From Marinihelvus sp036351115 (GTDB taxonomy: Bacteria > Pseudomonadota > Gammaproteobacteria > Xanthomonadales > SZUA-36): DNA of 64,000 nt. Numbering within the stretch: the first letter of the stretch is position 1; each line of letters opens with the position of its first letter. The stretch spans positions 62,001 to 126,000 of the forward strand of contig JAZBOL010000057.1 of the NCBI GenBank assembly GCA_036351115.1. Reading direction: 5' to 3'. Both the position numbers and the translations under genes were made by a program. The notes below the pieces were generated by a model. The model ran no database searches. It had not been told where the DNA came from and worked only from the letters and a program-made list of their open reading frames with translations. This document shows, in pieces, positions 44,223-53,051 of the stretch.

Positions 44223-45248
44223 AGTATAAACAACCACGCTGTCTGGCGTAAAGCCCAGGCGGACCCGGTCGCCCGGGGCGACCGCGGGCTTGCCGGCCGT
44301 GGATACGTTCAAGCGTTCCCCGCCCGCCAGCGCTTGCAGGTGCACCACGTAGCTGCGTCCTGCGAAGCGCACGTCCATGACCTGTGCCGGACCGGCCGCA
44401 TCGGCGATAAGCTCGATGGCGAAGGGATCGATCGCGAGGTGGACGATGTCGCCGCTTTCCTCGGGCGGGGCAATGCCGGGGACCGGCCCGAACGGCGTCT
44501 GCAGCGCCGCTCCGTCCCAGTGGGCCTCGACCGGCTGCCGCCGGGCGAAAACCTCGGCCACGAAAGGATGGGCCGGGTGGGACCAGAGCTCCTCCGGGGT
44601 GCCGACCTGCACGATACGTCCTTCCACGATCACCGCGATCCGGTCCGCCAGGGCCAGCGCATCCTCGGGGTCATGGGTGACCAGCAGGGTCGTGGCGCGG
44701 GATGCCCGCAGGGTAGCCCGCGCCTCTTCCCGGAGGCGGCGCGCCAGCAAGGCGTCCACGCTCGCGAACGGCTCATCCATGAGCATGACCGCGGGTTGTG
44801 GCGCCAGGGCCCTTGCCAGGGCGACCCGTTGCTGTTGACCGCCGGAGAGGGTGTGGGGATAGCGCTTTTCCAGCCCCTGGAGACCGGCGGCTTCGAGCGC
44901 CTCCCGGACCCGTTCTTCCCGCTCTGCGGATGACAGCGCATCGAGCCCGAAGGCGACGTTGTCCGCCACGGTCAGGTGCGGAAACAGCGCATGCTGCTGA
45001 AACACCAGGCAGGTGGGGCGCTTTTCCGGCGCCGGGCAGGCCGTCGGAACCACCTTCATGCCCGGCAGGTCGATCGAGCCGGTTTGCAGGGGCTCCAGGC
45101 CCGCCGCGAGTTTCAGCAGCGTGCTCTTGCCGCTGCCGGAGGGCCCGAGCAGGGCGAGCACTTCCCCGGACCGGACCTCGAGATCCACGTCGTGAAGCAC
45201 GGGCTGTCCGTCATAGGCGTGGCTGACTGCGCTGAACGTTATACTCAC
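44220..45248 (-). CDS. fbpC: Ferric-iron ABC transporter ATP-binding protein
   Basis: This 342-residue ATPase has Walker A GPSGSGKST, Q-loop, ABC signature LSGGQQQRVALARALA, Walker B VMLMDEP and the H-loop TLLVTHD, then a C-terminal TOBE-like domain (about 270-342). It powers Fe(III) import with FbpA and FbpB. GTG 45248 is chosen because it gives the standard N-terminus (SITFSAVSHAYDG); longer frames run into the divergent permease gene. Confidence 0.92.
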   Translation of the reverse strand: MSITFSAVSHAYDGQPVLHDVDLEVRSGEVLALLGPSGSGKSTLLKLAAGLEPLQTGSIDLPGMKVVPTACPAPEKRPTCLVFQQHALFPHLTVADNVAFGLDALSSAEREERVREALEAAGLQGLEKRYPHTLSGGQQQRVALARALAPQPAVMLMDEPFASVDALLARRLREEARATLRASRATTLLVTHDPEDALALADRIAVIVEGRIVQVGTPEELWSHPAHPFVAEVFARRQPVEAHWDGAALQTPFGPVPGIAPPEESGDIVHLAIDPFAIELIADAAGPAQVMDVRFAGRSYVVHLQALAGGERLNVSTAGKPAVAPGDRVRLGFTPDSVVVYT

Positions 45249-45309
45249 GTGACTCGTTCCTCGATTGCGAGACGCATTCTCCGCGCAAACCCTGGCCGCT
45301 TCAAACCTC

Positions 45310-46941
45310 GTGAACCGATTTTCCCATTCCGCCGGCCTCGCCACGGCGCTCATCACCCTGTTGATTGCCGTCCCGGTGATGCTGCCGATCGTGGCCGTGC
45401 TCTTCGCCGGGCTCATGCCCGCCGGGGAAGCCTGGGCGCACATCCGCGAAAACCTGTTGGCGGAATACGTCGCCAACACGGTGCTCCTCATGCTCGCGAC
45501 GGGCCTTGGTGCCGGCCTGCTCGGTGTCGGGACCGCCTGGCTGACCAGCCGCTTTCGCTTTCCCGGCGACCGGTGGCTCGCGCCGGCCCTGGTGCTTCCC
45601 CTCGCCCTGCCTACCTACATCGCCGGCTACGTCTACGCGGACCTTCTCGAATACGCCGGCCCGGTCCAGAGCCAGCTCAGGGCACTGACCGGCTGGGGCC
45701 TCGATGACTACGTATTTCCCGAGATCCGCTCTCTCGGTGGGGCGGCAACGGTCATGGCGCTGGTGCTGTACCCCTACGTGTATCTGCTGGCCCGAGCGAA
45801 CCTGGAGGCCCAGGCCGGCGCCCTGGCCGACGCGGCGCGGTCCCTCGGCGTGTCCGGGTGGCGCCTCTTTACCCGGATCACCCTTCCCTTGCTGCGTCCT
45901 GCACTCGCCGGGGGCCTGGCGCTGGTGCTCATGGAGACCGCCGCCGAGTTCGGCGTCGTGGAGCATTTCGGCGTCCCCACGCTCACGACGGGCGTCTTTC
46001 GAACCTGGCTGGCCATGGGAGAAAAGACCGCCGCGCTGAAACTCGCCGCCTGCCTGTTCCTCGTGGTCATGGTCCTGGTGCTCCTGGAACAGGCCACGCG
46101 CCGGGGGGAACGGTCGAACCTTTCCGCGCCCTCGGTCTCGCCCGCCCGCACGCCATTGACCGGATTGCGGGGCTGGGGGGCGTCGGCGCTCTGCGCCGTT
46201 CCGTTGGTCTTCGGGTTTGTCCTGCCCGTCGCCATACTCGCCGGCCACGCCCTGGGCACCGGCGACCCGCTGTTCGGGCGGCGGTTTCTCACCTACGTGA
46301 CCAACTCCCTGACCGTTGCCGGTCTCGCGGCCCTGCTGTGCGTGATCGCCGCGGTGTGGCTCGCCTACGCGGAGCGTCTTCACCCTTCCCGCTGGCTCAG
46401 TATCGGCATTCGCACGGCGACGCTCGGTTACGCCCTGCCGGGACTGGTCCTGGCGATTGGCGCCCTGGCGCCGCTTTCGGCAACGGAGCAGGCCCTGGCC
46501 CGGTGGACCGGCGGCGCCACGGGACTGCTGTTGACCGGCACCATCTTCGGCCTGCTTTTCGTGTACGTGGCGCGCTTCCTGACCATCGCCTTCAATGCCG
46601 CCCGGGGCGGACTGGGACAGATCCACCCGGCGCTCGATGACGCGGCCCGCAGTCTGGGAGCGCGACCCCTCGGGGTGCTGCGGCGGGTCCACGTTCCGCT
46701 GCTGTCCGGAACCGTCGCCTACGCGGTCCTCCTGGTGTTCATCGACGTGATGAAGGAACTGCCGGCCACCCTCGTGATGCGCCCCTTTAATTTCGAGACC
46801 CTCGCTACACGGGTGTACCGGCTCGCTTCCGACGAGCGCCTGCCGGAAGCGTCGACGGCGGCGGTGCTGATCGTGCTGCTGAGCCTGGTACCGACCGTAC
46901 TGCTCGCACGACAGGCACGCCGGCGCCCGTCCCGGGCCTGA
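45310..46941 (+). CDS. fbpB: Ferric-iron ABC transporter permease, two fused halves
   Basis: This permease of about 543 residues has twelve helices in two homologous halves, each with a BPD-transporter EAA-type loop (DAARSLGVSGWRLFTRITLP and DDAARSLGARPLGVLRRVHVP), as in fused FbpB/SfuB proteins. It forms the membrane channel for Fe(III). It is divergent from fbpC, with 61 bases between the chosen starts. GTG 45310 is preferred; TTG 45265 in frame would add 15 residues and neither has a clear ribosome site. Confidence 0.9.
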   Translation: MNRFSHSAGLATALITLLIAVPVMLPIVAVLFAGLMPAGEAWAHIRENLLAEYVANTVLLMLATGLGAGLLGVGTAWLTSRFRFPGDRWLAPALVLPLALPTYIAGYVYADLLEYAGPVQSQLRALTGWGLDDYVFPEIRSLGGAATVMALVLYPYVYLLARANLEAQAGALADAARSLGVSGWRLFTRITLPLLRPALAGGLALVLMETAAEFGVVEHFGVPTLTTGVFRTWLAMGEKTAALKLAACLFLVVMVLVLLEQATRRGERSNLSAPSVSPARTPLTGLRGWGASALCAVPLVFGFVLPVAILAGHALGTGDPLFGRRFLTYVTNSLTVAGLAALLCVIAAVWLAYAERLHPSRWLSIGIRTATLGYALPGLVLAIGALAPLSATEQALARWTGGATGLLLTGTIFGLLFVYVARFLTIAFNAARGGLGQIHPALDDAARSLGARPLGVLRRVHVPLLSGTVAYAVLLVFIDVMKELPATLVMRPFNFETLATRVYRLASDERLPEASTAAVLIVLLSLVPTVLLARQARRRPSRA

Positions 46942-46962
46942 TTGGGTTCCGGCCTGGCAAAC

Positions 46963-49431
46963 TCAGTGCGTACGACCCTGGCGTTCCTCGATCAGGGCTT
47001 CCAGGGTGGCCAGGTGCTCCGGATCACCCCGAAACCACCCCTGGGGAAAGGCCACGCCCCGGGACAGCATGGCGTCGAAAATCTCGGCCTGGTCATAGCG
47101 CTTGCTGCCCCACCCGGCGAGGTACTGGAGACGCAGGTCCCGATCCCGGTTGATTTGCGCACCGTCCAGCCAGTCGGCCAGGTCCGACGGCCGACCGGCG
47201 AAGGTGCCCAGCAGGTCCAGGCCGCCGTCGATGCCCACGCTTTCCAGCGACGCGCCGATCGACGCCGCGGCGTTCACGCGCTCGATCAGCCGGTCGACCG
47301 CCAGGGTTTCCCCGTCCGCCATGCCCACGAGCACCAGGTCGTAGCCGCGCTGGTCGACGGTGTTGGCGAAAATCGCGCTGTTGGGAAACGCGCTCATGAA
47401 GGTTGCGATCACGCTGCGCGCCGATTCTTCCGTGCTTTCATACAGCTGCCCCCAGGCAGTGACCACCCCACCGGCGCGCAGGCGGGACTTGGCGAGGCGC
47501 CAGAATTCTTCCGTGTAAAGCGCCGCGGAACCCCTGGTCCAGGGATCCAGCGGATCGGAGGTGATCCCGTCGAAGGTCCGGTCCGTGTGCTGGAGATAGT
47601 GCCGCCCGTCTTCCACGACCACCTGCACCCGCGGATCCCCGGTCACCGCGCCGTTCCAGTCGCGAAACCACCTGCCCGCCACGCGGGTGACGAGCGGTTC
47701 GATTTCCGCGATGGTGATGCGCTCCACGGCGGGGTCTGCGGCTAGGGCGCCCGCGGTGACGCCCGCACCCAGGCCGATGACCAGGAAGTCTTCCCGGCGC
47801 TCCGGCAACAGGGTCGTCAGGTGGCCGAGCATGCGTTGCAGCCGCATGTCCCGCGGATAGCTCGAGGCCTGGACCTTGCCCGAATTGTGGTAGGTCAATG
47901 CGCCGTTGGGTTCGCGGCTGACGGCCACGGAGGCGGTCACACCCTCTTCGGCATAGATGACATCCACGCCGCGGCCCCAGTCCGGCAGGTAATGACCGGC
48001 CGCAATCACCTGGGCGGGAATGGGGGGCACGATCCGCACCGCCAGGACGGAAACCGCGATCACGACGACCGCCGCCACCGCACGCCGACTCAGCCCGTTG
48101 CCGGCCAGGAGCAGTGCCAGCAGCGCTGAAAGCCCCGCCGCCGCCACCAGCAGCTGCTGCGTGGCGTCGCTGCCGAGGAGCGGGATGCCGAGCAGGGTCG
48201 CACCGAGGGCGCCCAGGATCGCACCGAGCGTGTTCAGGGCATAGAGACGGCCGACGGTGCGCCCGGTCGATGTCGCGCTCGCTTCGCGGGGCCCGGGCAG
48301 GGTCGCAAGCGCCAGGGGAAAGCTCGCACCCCAGAGCACGGTGGCCGGCAGGAGAGCCCAGGCCGCACGCACCGCGTCCGCCGGCAGGCGAAGTTCCTCG
48401 TTCACGGGCCAGTAAGGCAGCTGTTGCGTCACCGCAAACGCGGCCCAGGCGATGGCCAGTCCCAGCAGCGCCTGGCAGGCAGCCAGGGCCAGCGCCGGTC
48501 GGGCCAGGCGGCGCCCGAGCGTTGATCCGATCGTCGTCCCGATGCCCAGGCCGACGAGAAACACCGCCAGGATCAGCGCGAAGCCGTACACGGTCGCCCC
48601 AATGAACAGAGACAGGTGGCGGGTCCAGATCACCTGGCAGGCCAGCGCGGTGGCGCCGGATATCAGCACCACGGCACCCAGGGCGGCGGGGAAACGGACC
48701 GGAGTCTCGCCCGCGGTCTCGGATCTCTCCCTGAGTTCACCCTGCATCTCCCTGTCGGTCGCGACGTCCGGCAGCGCCCGCGCCAGGATCAGCGCCAGCC
48801 CGCCCACGGCCAGATTGATCAAGACGGCGACGGCGGTGGCGACGAAAGCATCAAAGAGAGGGAGCAGCAAGAAGCCCGCGAGTACGGCGCCCAGCGCCGC
48901 GCCGGCGATGTTTCCCCCGTAGAAGAGCCCAAGCCGGGCCATGCCCCGGCGGGATCGGCCGACCCAGCGGGCGATGATCGGCAGCGTCGCACCCATGGCC
49001 ATCGTGGGCGGCAGCAAGAGGAGAGCCGCAAAGACGGCGCGCAGGGCGACGGCCGCCGCGCCGGGTTCGGCGAAGCCGGGGTAGAAGCGCGCCAGGGCGG
49101 GTATGGCGAAGGCGAGGATCAGCGCATACCCACCAATAAATCCTTCGAGGCCGGCGTAGACCCTGAGCGGATGTCGGGTCACGGCCAGCCAGCGGGGCAG
49201 GAGCCAGGCACCCAGCCCCATGCCGCCCAGGAAGGTGGCCAGCAGGATACCCAGGGAGATTGCGGACACGCCGATGATCAGCCCAAGCCACTGGAACCAG
49301 ACCAGCTCGTAAATGAGCGCGGAGCAGCCGCTGCCGACGAACAGCAGCAAAAGACTGGCGGTGACGATGGCTTTGCTTGAGCGGATTGGCCCGGACCCTT
49401 CCGTTGTCGCCCGTTGACCGGGCCGGAGCAT
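46963..49431 (-). CDS. Membrane-fused spermidine-synthase-like protein
   Basis: With ATG 49431 this is an 822-residue protein. The N-terminal two thirds have about 13-14 hydrophobic segments in an MFS-like array (SALIYELVWFQWLGLIIGVS is typical of fused MFS/spermidine synthase proteins); the C-terminal part (about 515-720) is a Rossmann domain with DFLVIGLGAGVTAGAL and SDPLDPWT, as in aminopropyltransferases. A further 90-residue tail follows. Whether it makes a polyamine is open; many such fusions have unknown products. GTG 49491 in frame is an alternative start. It is convergent with fbpB and divergent from the TonB receptor, sharing the Fur-like region. Confidence 0.82.
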   Translation of the reverse strand: MLRPGQRATTEGSGPIRSSKAIVTASLLLLFVGSGCSALIYELVWFQWLGLIIGVSAISLGILLATFLGGMGLGAWLLPRWLAVTRHPLRVYAGLEGFIGGYALILAFAIPALARFYPGFAEPGAAAVALRAVFAALLLLPPTMAMGATLPIIARWVGRSRRGMARLGLFYGGNIAGAALGAVLAGFLLLPLFDAFVATAVAVLINLAVGGLALILARALPDVATDREMQGELRERSETAGETPVRFPAALGAVVLISGATALACQVIWTRHLSLFIGATVYGFALILAVFLVGLGIGTTIGSTLGRRLARPALALAACQALLGLAIAWAAFAVTQQLPYWPVNEELRLPADAVRAAWALLPATVLWGASFPLALATLPGPREASATSTGRTVGRLYALNTLGAILGALGATLLGIPLLGSDATQQLLVAAAGLSALLALLLAGNGLSRRAVAAVVVIAVSVLAVRIVPPIPAQVIAAGHYLPDWGRGVDVIYAEEGVTASVAVSREPNGALTYHNSGKVQASSYPRDMRLQRMLGHLTTLLPERREDFLVIGLGAGVTAGALAADPAVERITIAEIEPLVTRVAGRWFRDWNGAVTGDPRVQVVVEDGRHYLQHTDRTFDGITSDPLDPWTRGSAALYTEEFWRLAKSRLRAGGVVTAWGQLYESTEESARSVIATFMSAFPNSAIFANTVDQRGYDLVLVGMADGETLAVDRLIERVNAAASIGASLESVGIDGGLDLLGTFAGRPSDLADWLDGAQINRDRDLRLQYLAGWGSKRYDQAEIFDAMLSRGVAFPQGWFRGDPEHLATLEALIEERQGRTH

Positions 49432-49504
49432 TCTAACCGGGGCTCGCCGTGGCTGGGGGAGCAAACGGGTGAATTCATTCTTCCGGAACACGAACCGTCT
49501 AAAT

Positions 49505-49552
49505 GCGAATGATTGCTAATTGTATTATTCAATACGATTGATTATCATTTGC
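49505..49552. promoter_or_regulatory. Fur-box-like region before the TonB receptor
   Basis: ACGATTGATTATCATTTGC at 49534-49552 matches the 19-bp Fur consensus at 13 positions. A weaker partial match (10 of 19) begins at 49505. The stretch is AT-rich in a GC-rich window and lies between divergent genes. Confidence 0.6.
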
Positions 49553-49586
49553 GAAATAGCGACTGCTGACCAGGAAATCATTCCCC

Positions 49587-51812
49587 ATGACCCCATCCCA
49601 CCGTGCCCTGTTCCCCACCCTGTGCCTGGCGCTGTCGGCTCCGGCCTTCGGAGACACGGAAACCGACGATGCGGAAGAGAACGGTCCCCTGGACCTCGGC
49701 CGGGTGACCGTGGAGGCCAGCAAGCGCCCTGCGGCCGTCGAGGACATCGCGGCCAGCGTCACGGTGATCGACGCGGAGCGCATCAGCCGGGAAATGGTCC
49801 AGAACATCGGCGACCTCGTGCGCTTCGAACCGGGAATCGACGTCGTAAACCAGGGCAGCCGCTTCGGCAGGGCCGGATTCAACATACGGGGTCTCGGCGG
49901 GAATCGGGTCCTGATCGAAGTCGATGGCGTCCCCACCTCCAACGCTTTTTCCATCGGCAGCTTTTCCAACGCCAGCCGTGATTTCGTGGACGTCGATGCC
50001 CTGAAGGCCGTGGAAATCGTTCGCGGTCCATCCTCCGCACTCTTTGGCTCCAATGCGATCGGCGGTGTCGTGAGCTTCGTGACCCGCGACCCGGTGGACT
50101 ACCTGTTCGGAGAATCCAGCAACCTTCAGGCCACCGCGGCCTGGTACGGCGTGGATCGCGGGCTCCAGGGCAGCGCCACGGCGGCCGGCCTGGCCGGCGA
50201 CTGGTCCGGCCTGCTTCGCGCCACCTATCGGGAAGGCGAGGAAATCCAGGACACGGGCGCCGATCCGCTGGAATCGGACTCCCTGAACGTCCTCGCGAAA
50301 CTCGCCTGGGGAGAAGTCGGCGCCGGTGGCATCAAGCTCACGGTTGAAGATTTCGAGGCGGAGAACCGGGTCGACGTGCAGTCACTCCGGCGCGTTCAGG
50401 ATTTCACCGGTTCCTTCGGCTTTCCCTACCTCATCGACACCAACTCGGTGCTGGCCGACGACACGCGCAGCCGCAGCCGGGTCGGCCTGGAACAGACCTG
50501 GACGGACGGCCTGGGATTCACCGACTTTCTGCGATGGCGCGCCTACTGGCAGGACAGCGAGACGACGCAGGACACGCGGGAGTCCCGGGAACTGCTGATC
50601 GGCGACGAGCGGTCGAACGAACTCATCACGCGCAGCTTCCGGTTCCAACAGGAGCAGTTGGGCATCGAGCTCAACGTTGGATCGACGTTTCAGACCGGCT
50701 CCGCCACGCACCGTCTCGCCTACGGCCTGGAGTGGGAGCGGGCGGAGACCAGCCAGCTTCGCGACGGCGCCCTCATCGATCCGCTCAGCGGTGAAATCCT
50801 GGGCAACCGGATCGGCCCGGACACCTATCCGGTCCGGGATTTCCCGGCGTCGGACACCGACAGCCTCGGCCTGTACCTCCAGGACGCCATCCGTATCGGC
50901 GCCTGGACCCTGGTGCCGGCCCTGCGCTGGGACCGCTTCGAGATCACTCCGCGACCCGATGCCATTTTCCTCGAGGACAACCCGGGAATCGTTCCCCAGG
51001 CCCTGGACGACAGCGAACTGTCGCCGAAACTCGGTGTGCTGCGTGACTTCGGCGAACGCTGGCAGGTGTTTCTGCAGTACTCGGAAGGGTTCCGCGCGCC
51101 ACCGGTCAATGACGTGAACGTCGGGTTCACGAATTTCCAGTTCGGCTACACCGCGATCCCCAATCCGGACCTGAGGTCCGAGTCTTCCTGGGGCCTGGAA
51201 GCGGGTGTGCGGTACCAGGGCGCCAGGGCGAACTGGGAACTCACCGCCTTTCACTCCGAGTACGAGGACTTCATCGAGGCCCTGCAGGTCGTCGGTTTCG
51301 ATCCGGTCAACAGACTACTCATCTTCCAGTCCGTCAACTTCACCGAGGTGGAGATCGCGGGCATCGAGGCCCGGGGCGAATGGTCTCCAGCGGCCTTTCC
51401 GGACGGTCTTTCGCTCCAGTTCGCGGGCTCCTGGGCCGAGGGGGACAACCTGCAATCGGGCCAGCCGCTCAACAGCGTGGCGCCCCCGAACGGCATTCTC
51501 GGCCTGGCCTTCGACAGCCCTTCCCTGACCTGGGGCGGCAGCGCGCAGTTGCGTGGCGCCCTCGAGCAGGACCGGGTCGACGAGAGCGCCGGCCCCCTGT
51601 TCGTGCCCGACGCTTACCTGCTGCTCGACCTGACAGCCTACTGGAAGCCCAGTCAAACCACCCGCCTGCGCGCCGGCCTCTTCAACGTGACCGACGAGGA
51701 CTGGTGGAGCTGGCTGGACGTGGCCGGCCTGCCGGCCGACTCGCCCAACGTCGAGCGGTTGCGCCGGCCCGGCCGTAACTTCAGCGTGGCCTTTGACTGG
51801 TCTTTTCGCTGA
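49587..51812 (+). CDS. TonB-dependent outer-membrane receptor, heme/hemoglobin type
   Basis: This 741-residue receptor has a signal peptide (cut after AFG near residue 22), a plug domain with TVIDAERISREMVQNIGD, IRGLGGNRVLIEVDGV and VEIVRGPSSALFGSNAIGGVV, and a 22-strand barrel. FRAP and NPDL boxes, typical of heme receptors, are at about residues 504-540, but no His lies between them, unlike HemR. The plug motifs fit the TonB hemoglobin/transferrin/lactoferrin family. It would take up heme or another iron source, powered by TonB, and is preceded by a Fur-box-like site. Confidence 0.88.
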   Translation: MTPSHRALFPTLCLALSAPAFGDTETDDAEENGPLDLGRVTVEASKRPAAVEDIAASVTVIDAERISREMVQNIGDLVRFEPGIDVVNQGSRFGRAGFNIRGLGGNRVLIEVDGVPTSNAFSIGSFSNASRDFVDVDALKAVEIVRGPSSALFGSNAIGGVVSFVTRDPVDYLFGESSNLQATAAWYGVDRGLQGSATAAGLAGDWSGLLRATYREGEEIQDTGADPLESDSLNVLAKLAWGEVGAGGIKLTVEDFEAENRVDVQSLRRVQDFTGSFGFPYLIDTNSVLADDTRSRSRVGLEQTWTDGLGFTDFLRWRAYWQDSETTQDTRESRELLIGDERSNELITRSFRFQQEQLGIELNVGSTFQTGSATHRLAYGLEWERAETSQLRDGALIDPLSGEILGNRIGPDTYPVRDFPASDTDSLGLYLQDAIRIGAWTLVPALRWDRFEITPRPDAIFLEDNPGIVPQALDDSELSPKLGVLRDFGERWQVFLQYSEGFRAPPVNDVNVGFTNFQFGYTAIPNPDLRSESSWGLEAGVRYQGARANWELTAFHSEYEDFIEALQVVGFDPVNRLLIFQSVNFTEVEIAGIEARGEWSPAAFPDGLSLQFAGSWAEGDNLQSGQPLNSVAPPNGILGLAFDSPSLTWGGSAQLRGALEQDRVDESAGPLFVPDAYLLLDLTAYWKPSQTTRLRAGLFNVTDEDWWSWLDVAGLPADSPNVERLRRPGRNFSVAFDWSFR

Positions 51813-51907
51813 TTGACGAAGCAAAACCCATCATCCAGAACCGATGACCGACAACCCATGACCCCGTTCCATGGCCCGAACCACCCACTGACCTGAAGGA
51901 CAACACC

Positions 51908-53011
51908 ATGACCTACCGACACCTGTTCATCCTCGGCGCCTCGCTCGGCCTGGGCGCCTGCGCCACCGTCTCCGGCCCGACCACGGCCGTCGACGAGCCC
52001 GCGGCCCCGGCAGCGTCGAACACCGAAGCGTCGAACCCCGCTGCCCCTGCCCCGGTGGAGGCGCCGGCCTGGTCCACGACGTCCAACCCGCTGTTCGAGG
52101 ACATCAGGCAGGCGCCCGAGGGCCCCGCCCGGGATCGCGCAGCCATCCTGGCCATGCAGGGCGAGTACCGGGTCAGCTTCGACTTCGAGGAAACCGTGGC
52201 CCTGGCCGCCGGCTACGAACGGCGCGAGCCCAAAACCAGCGGCGGTTACGAAACCGTCATCCTCGTGGAAAACGAGCCGGGCCACGTCGTGCTCCAGCAC
52301 ATCCTGGTGGCGCCCAACGGTTTCGTCACCAAGCACTGGCGGCAGGACTGGACCTACGAGGCGAAGCACCGTTTCGACTTCGTGGCCGACCAGACCTGGG
52401 CCGTGGAGGAAATCCCGGCGGAGGAACGGGCCGGGACCTGGACCCAGTGCGTCTACGAAGTATCCGACGCGCCGCGCTACTGCGGCACCGGACGCTGGAA
52501 CCACCGCTACGGGGTTTCCACCTGGACCAGCGACCGCAGCTGGCGCCCCCTGCCCCGCCGCGAGTACACCCGGCGGACCGACTACAACGCCCTGAACGTC
52601 GAGAACCGCCACACGATCACGCCGGACGGATGGACCCACGAGCAGGACAACACGAAAGTCCTCCGCGACGGCCGCCGCACCGAAGCCACGCTGGTGCGTG
52701 AGCGCGGATTCAACGACTACCGCAACATCGAGGGCTACGACTTCTCACCGGCCTACGACTACTGGGACAAAACCTCCGCCTACTGGGCGCAGGTCCGGGA
52801 TGCATGGTCCCGGCGGCTCGGTCCCGGGGACACGCTGGTGCTGAATACCACGGTGGATGGCATGGCGATTATTGGCGGCACCTTCGGCCAGGCGGATGCG
52901 GCGCCAGATACGCCGGCGCCCGAGCGGGCCAGCCAGATCGAGGAGCTGCTGAACACCTGGACCGAGGTCACGCAGGCCAACGCGTCTTACGCCACGGAAT
53001 CCGCACCCTGA
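51908..53011 (+). CDS. Outer-membrane lipoprotein-like protein of the DUF6607 type
   Basis: This 367-residue protein has a lipobox (LGLGAC, Cys near residue 18), an Ala/Pro-rich linker to about residue 55 and a large domain rich in Trp, Tyr and Arg (KHWRQDWTYE, WNHRYGVSTWTSDRSWRP). This matches the DUF6607 family as I recall it, often found after TonB receptors. Its function is unknown; position 95 bases after the iron receptor points to a role in iron or heme uptake at the outer membrane. Confidence 0.72.
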   Translation: MTYRHLFILGASLGLGACATVSGPTTAVDEPAAPAASNTEASNPAAPAPVEAPAWSTTSNPLFEDIRQAPEGPARDRAAILAMQGEYRVSFDFEETVALAAGYERREPKTSGGYETVILVENEPGHVVLQHILVAPNGFVTKHWRQDWTYEAKHRFDFVADQTWAVEEIPAEERAGTWTQCVYEVSDAPRYCGTGRWNHRYGVSTWTSDRSWRPLPRREYTRRTDYNALNVENRHTITPDGWTHEQDNTKVLRDGRRTEATLVRERGFNDYRNIEGYDFSPAYDYWDKTSAYWAQVRDAWSRRLGPGDTLVLNTTVDGMAIIGGTFGQADAAPDTPAPERASQIEELLNTWTEVTQANASYATESAP

Positions 53012-53051
53012 CCGACACGAATCCGACGGGCAAGAAGGCCGGCGGGCGCCG

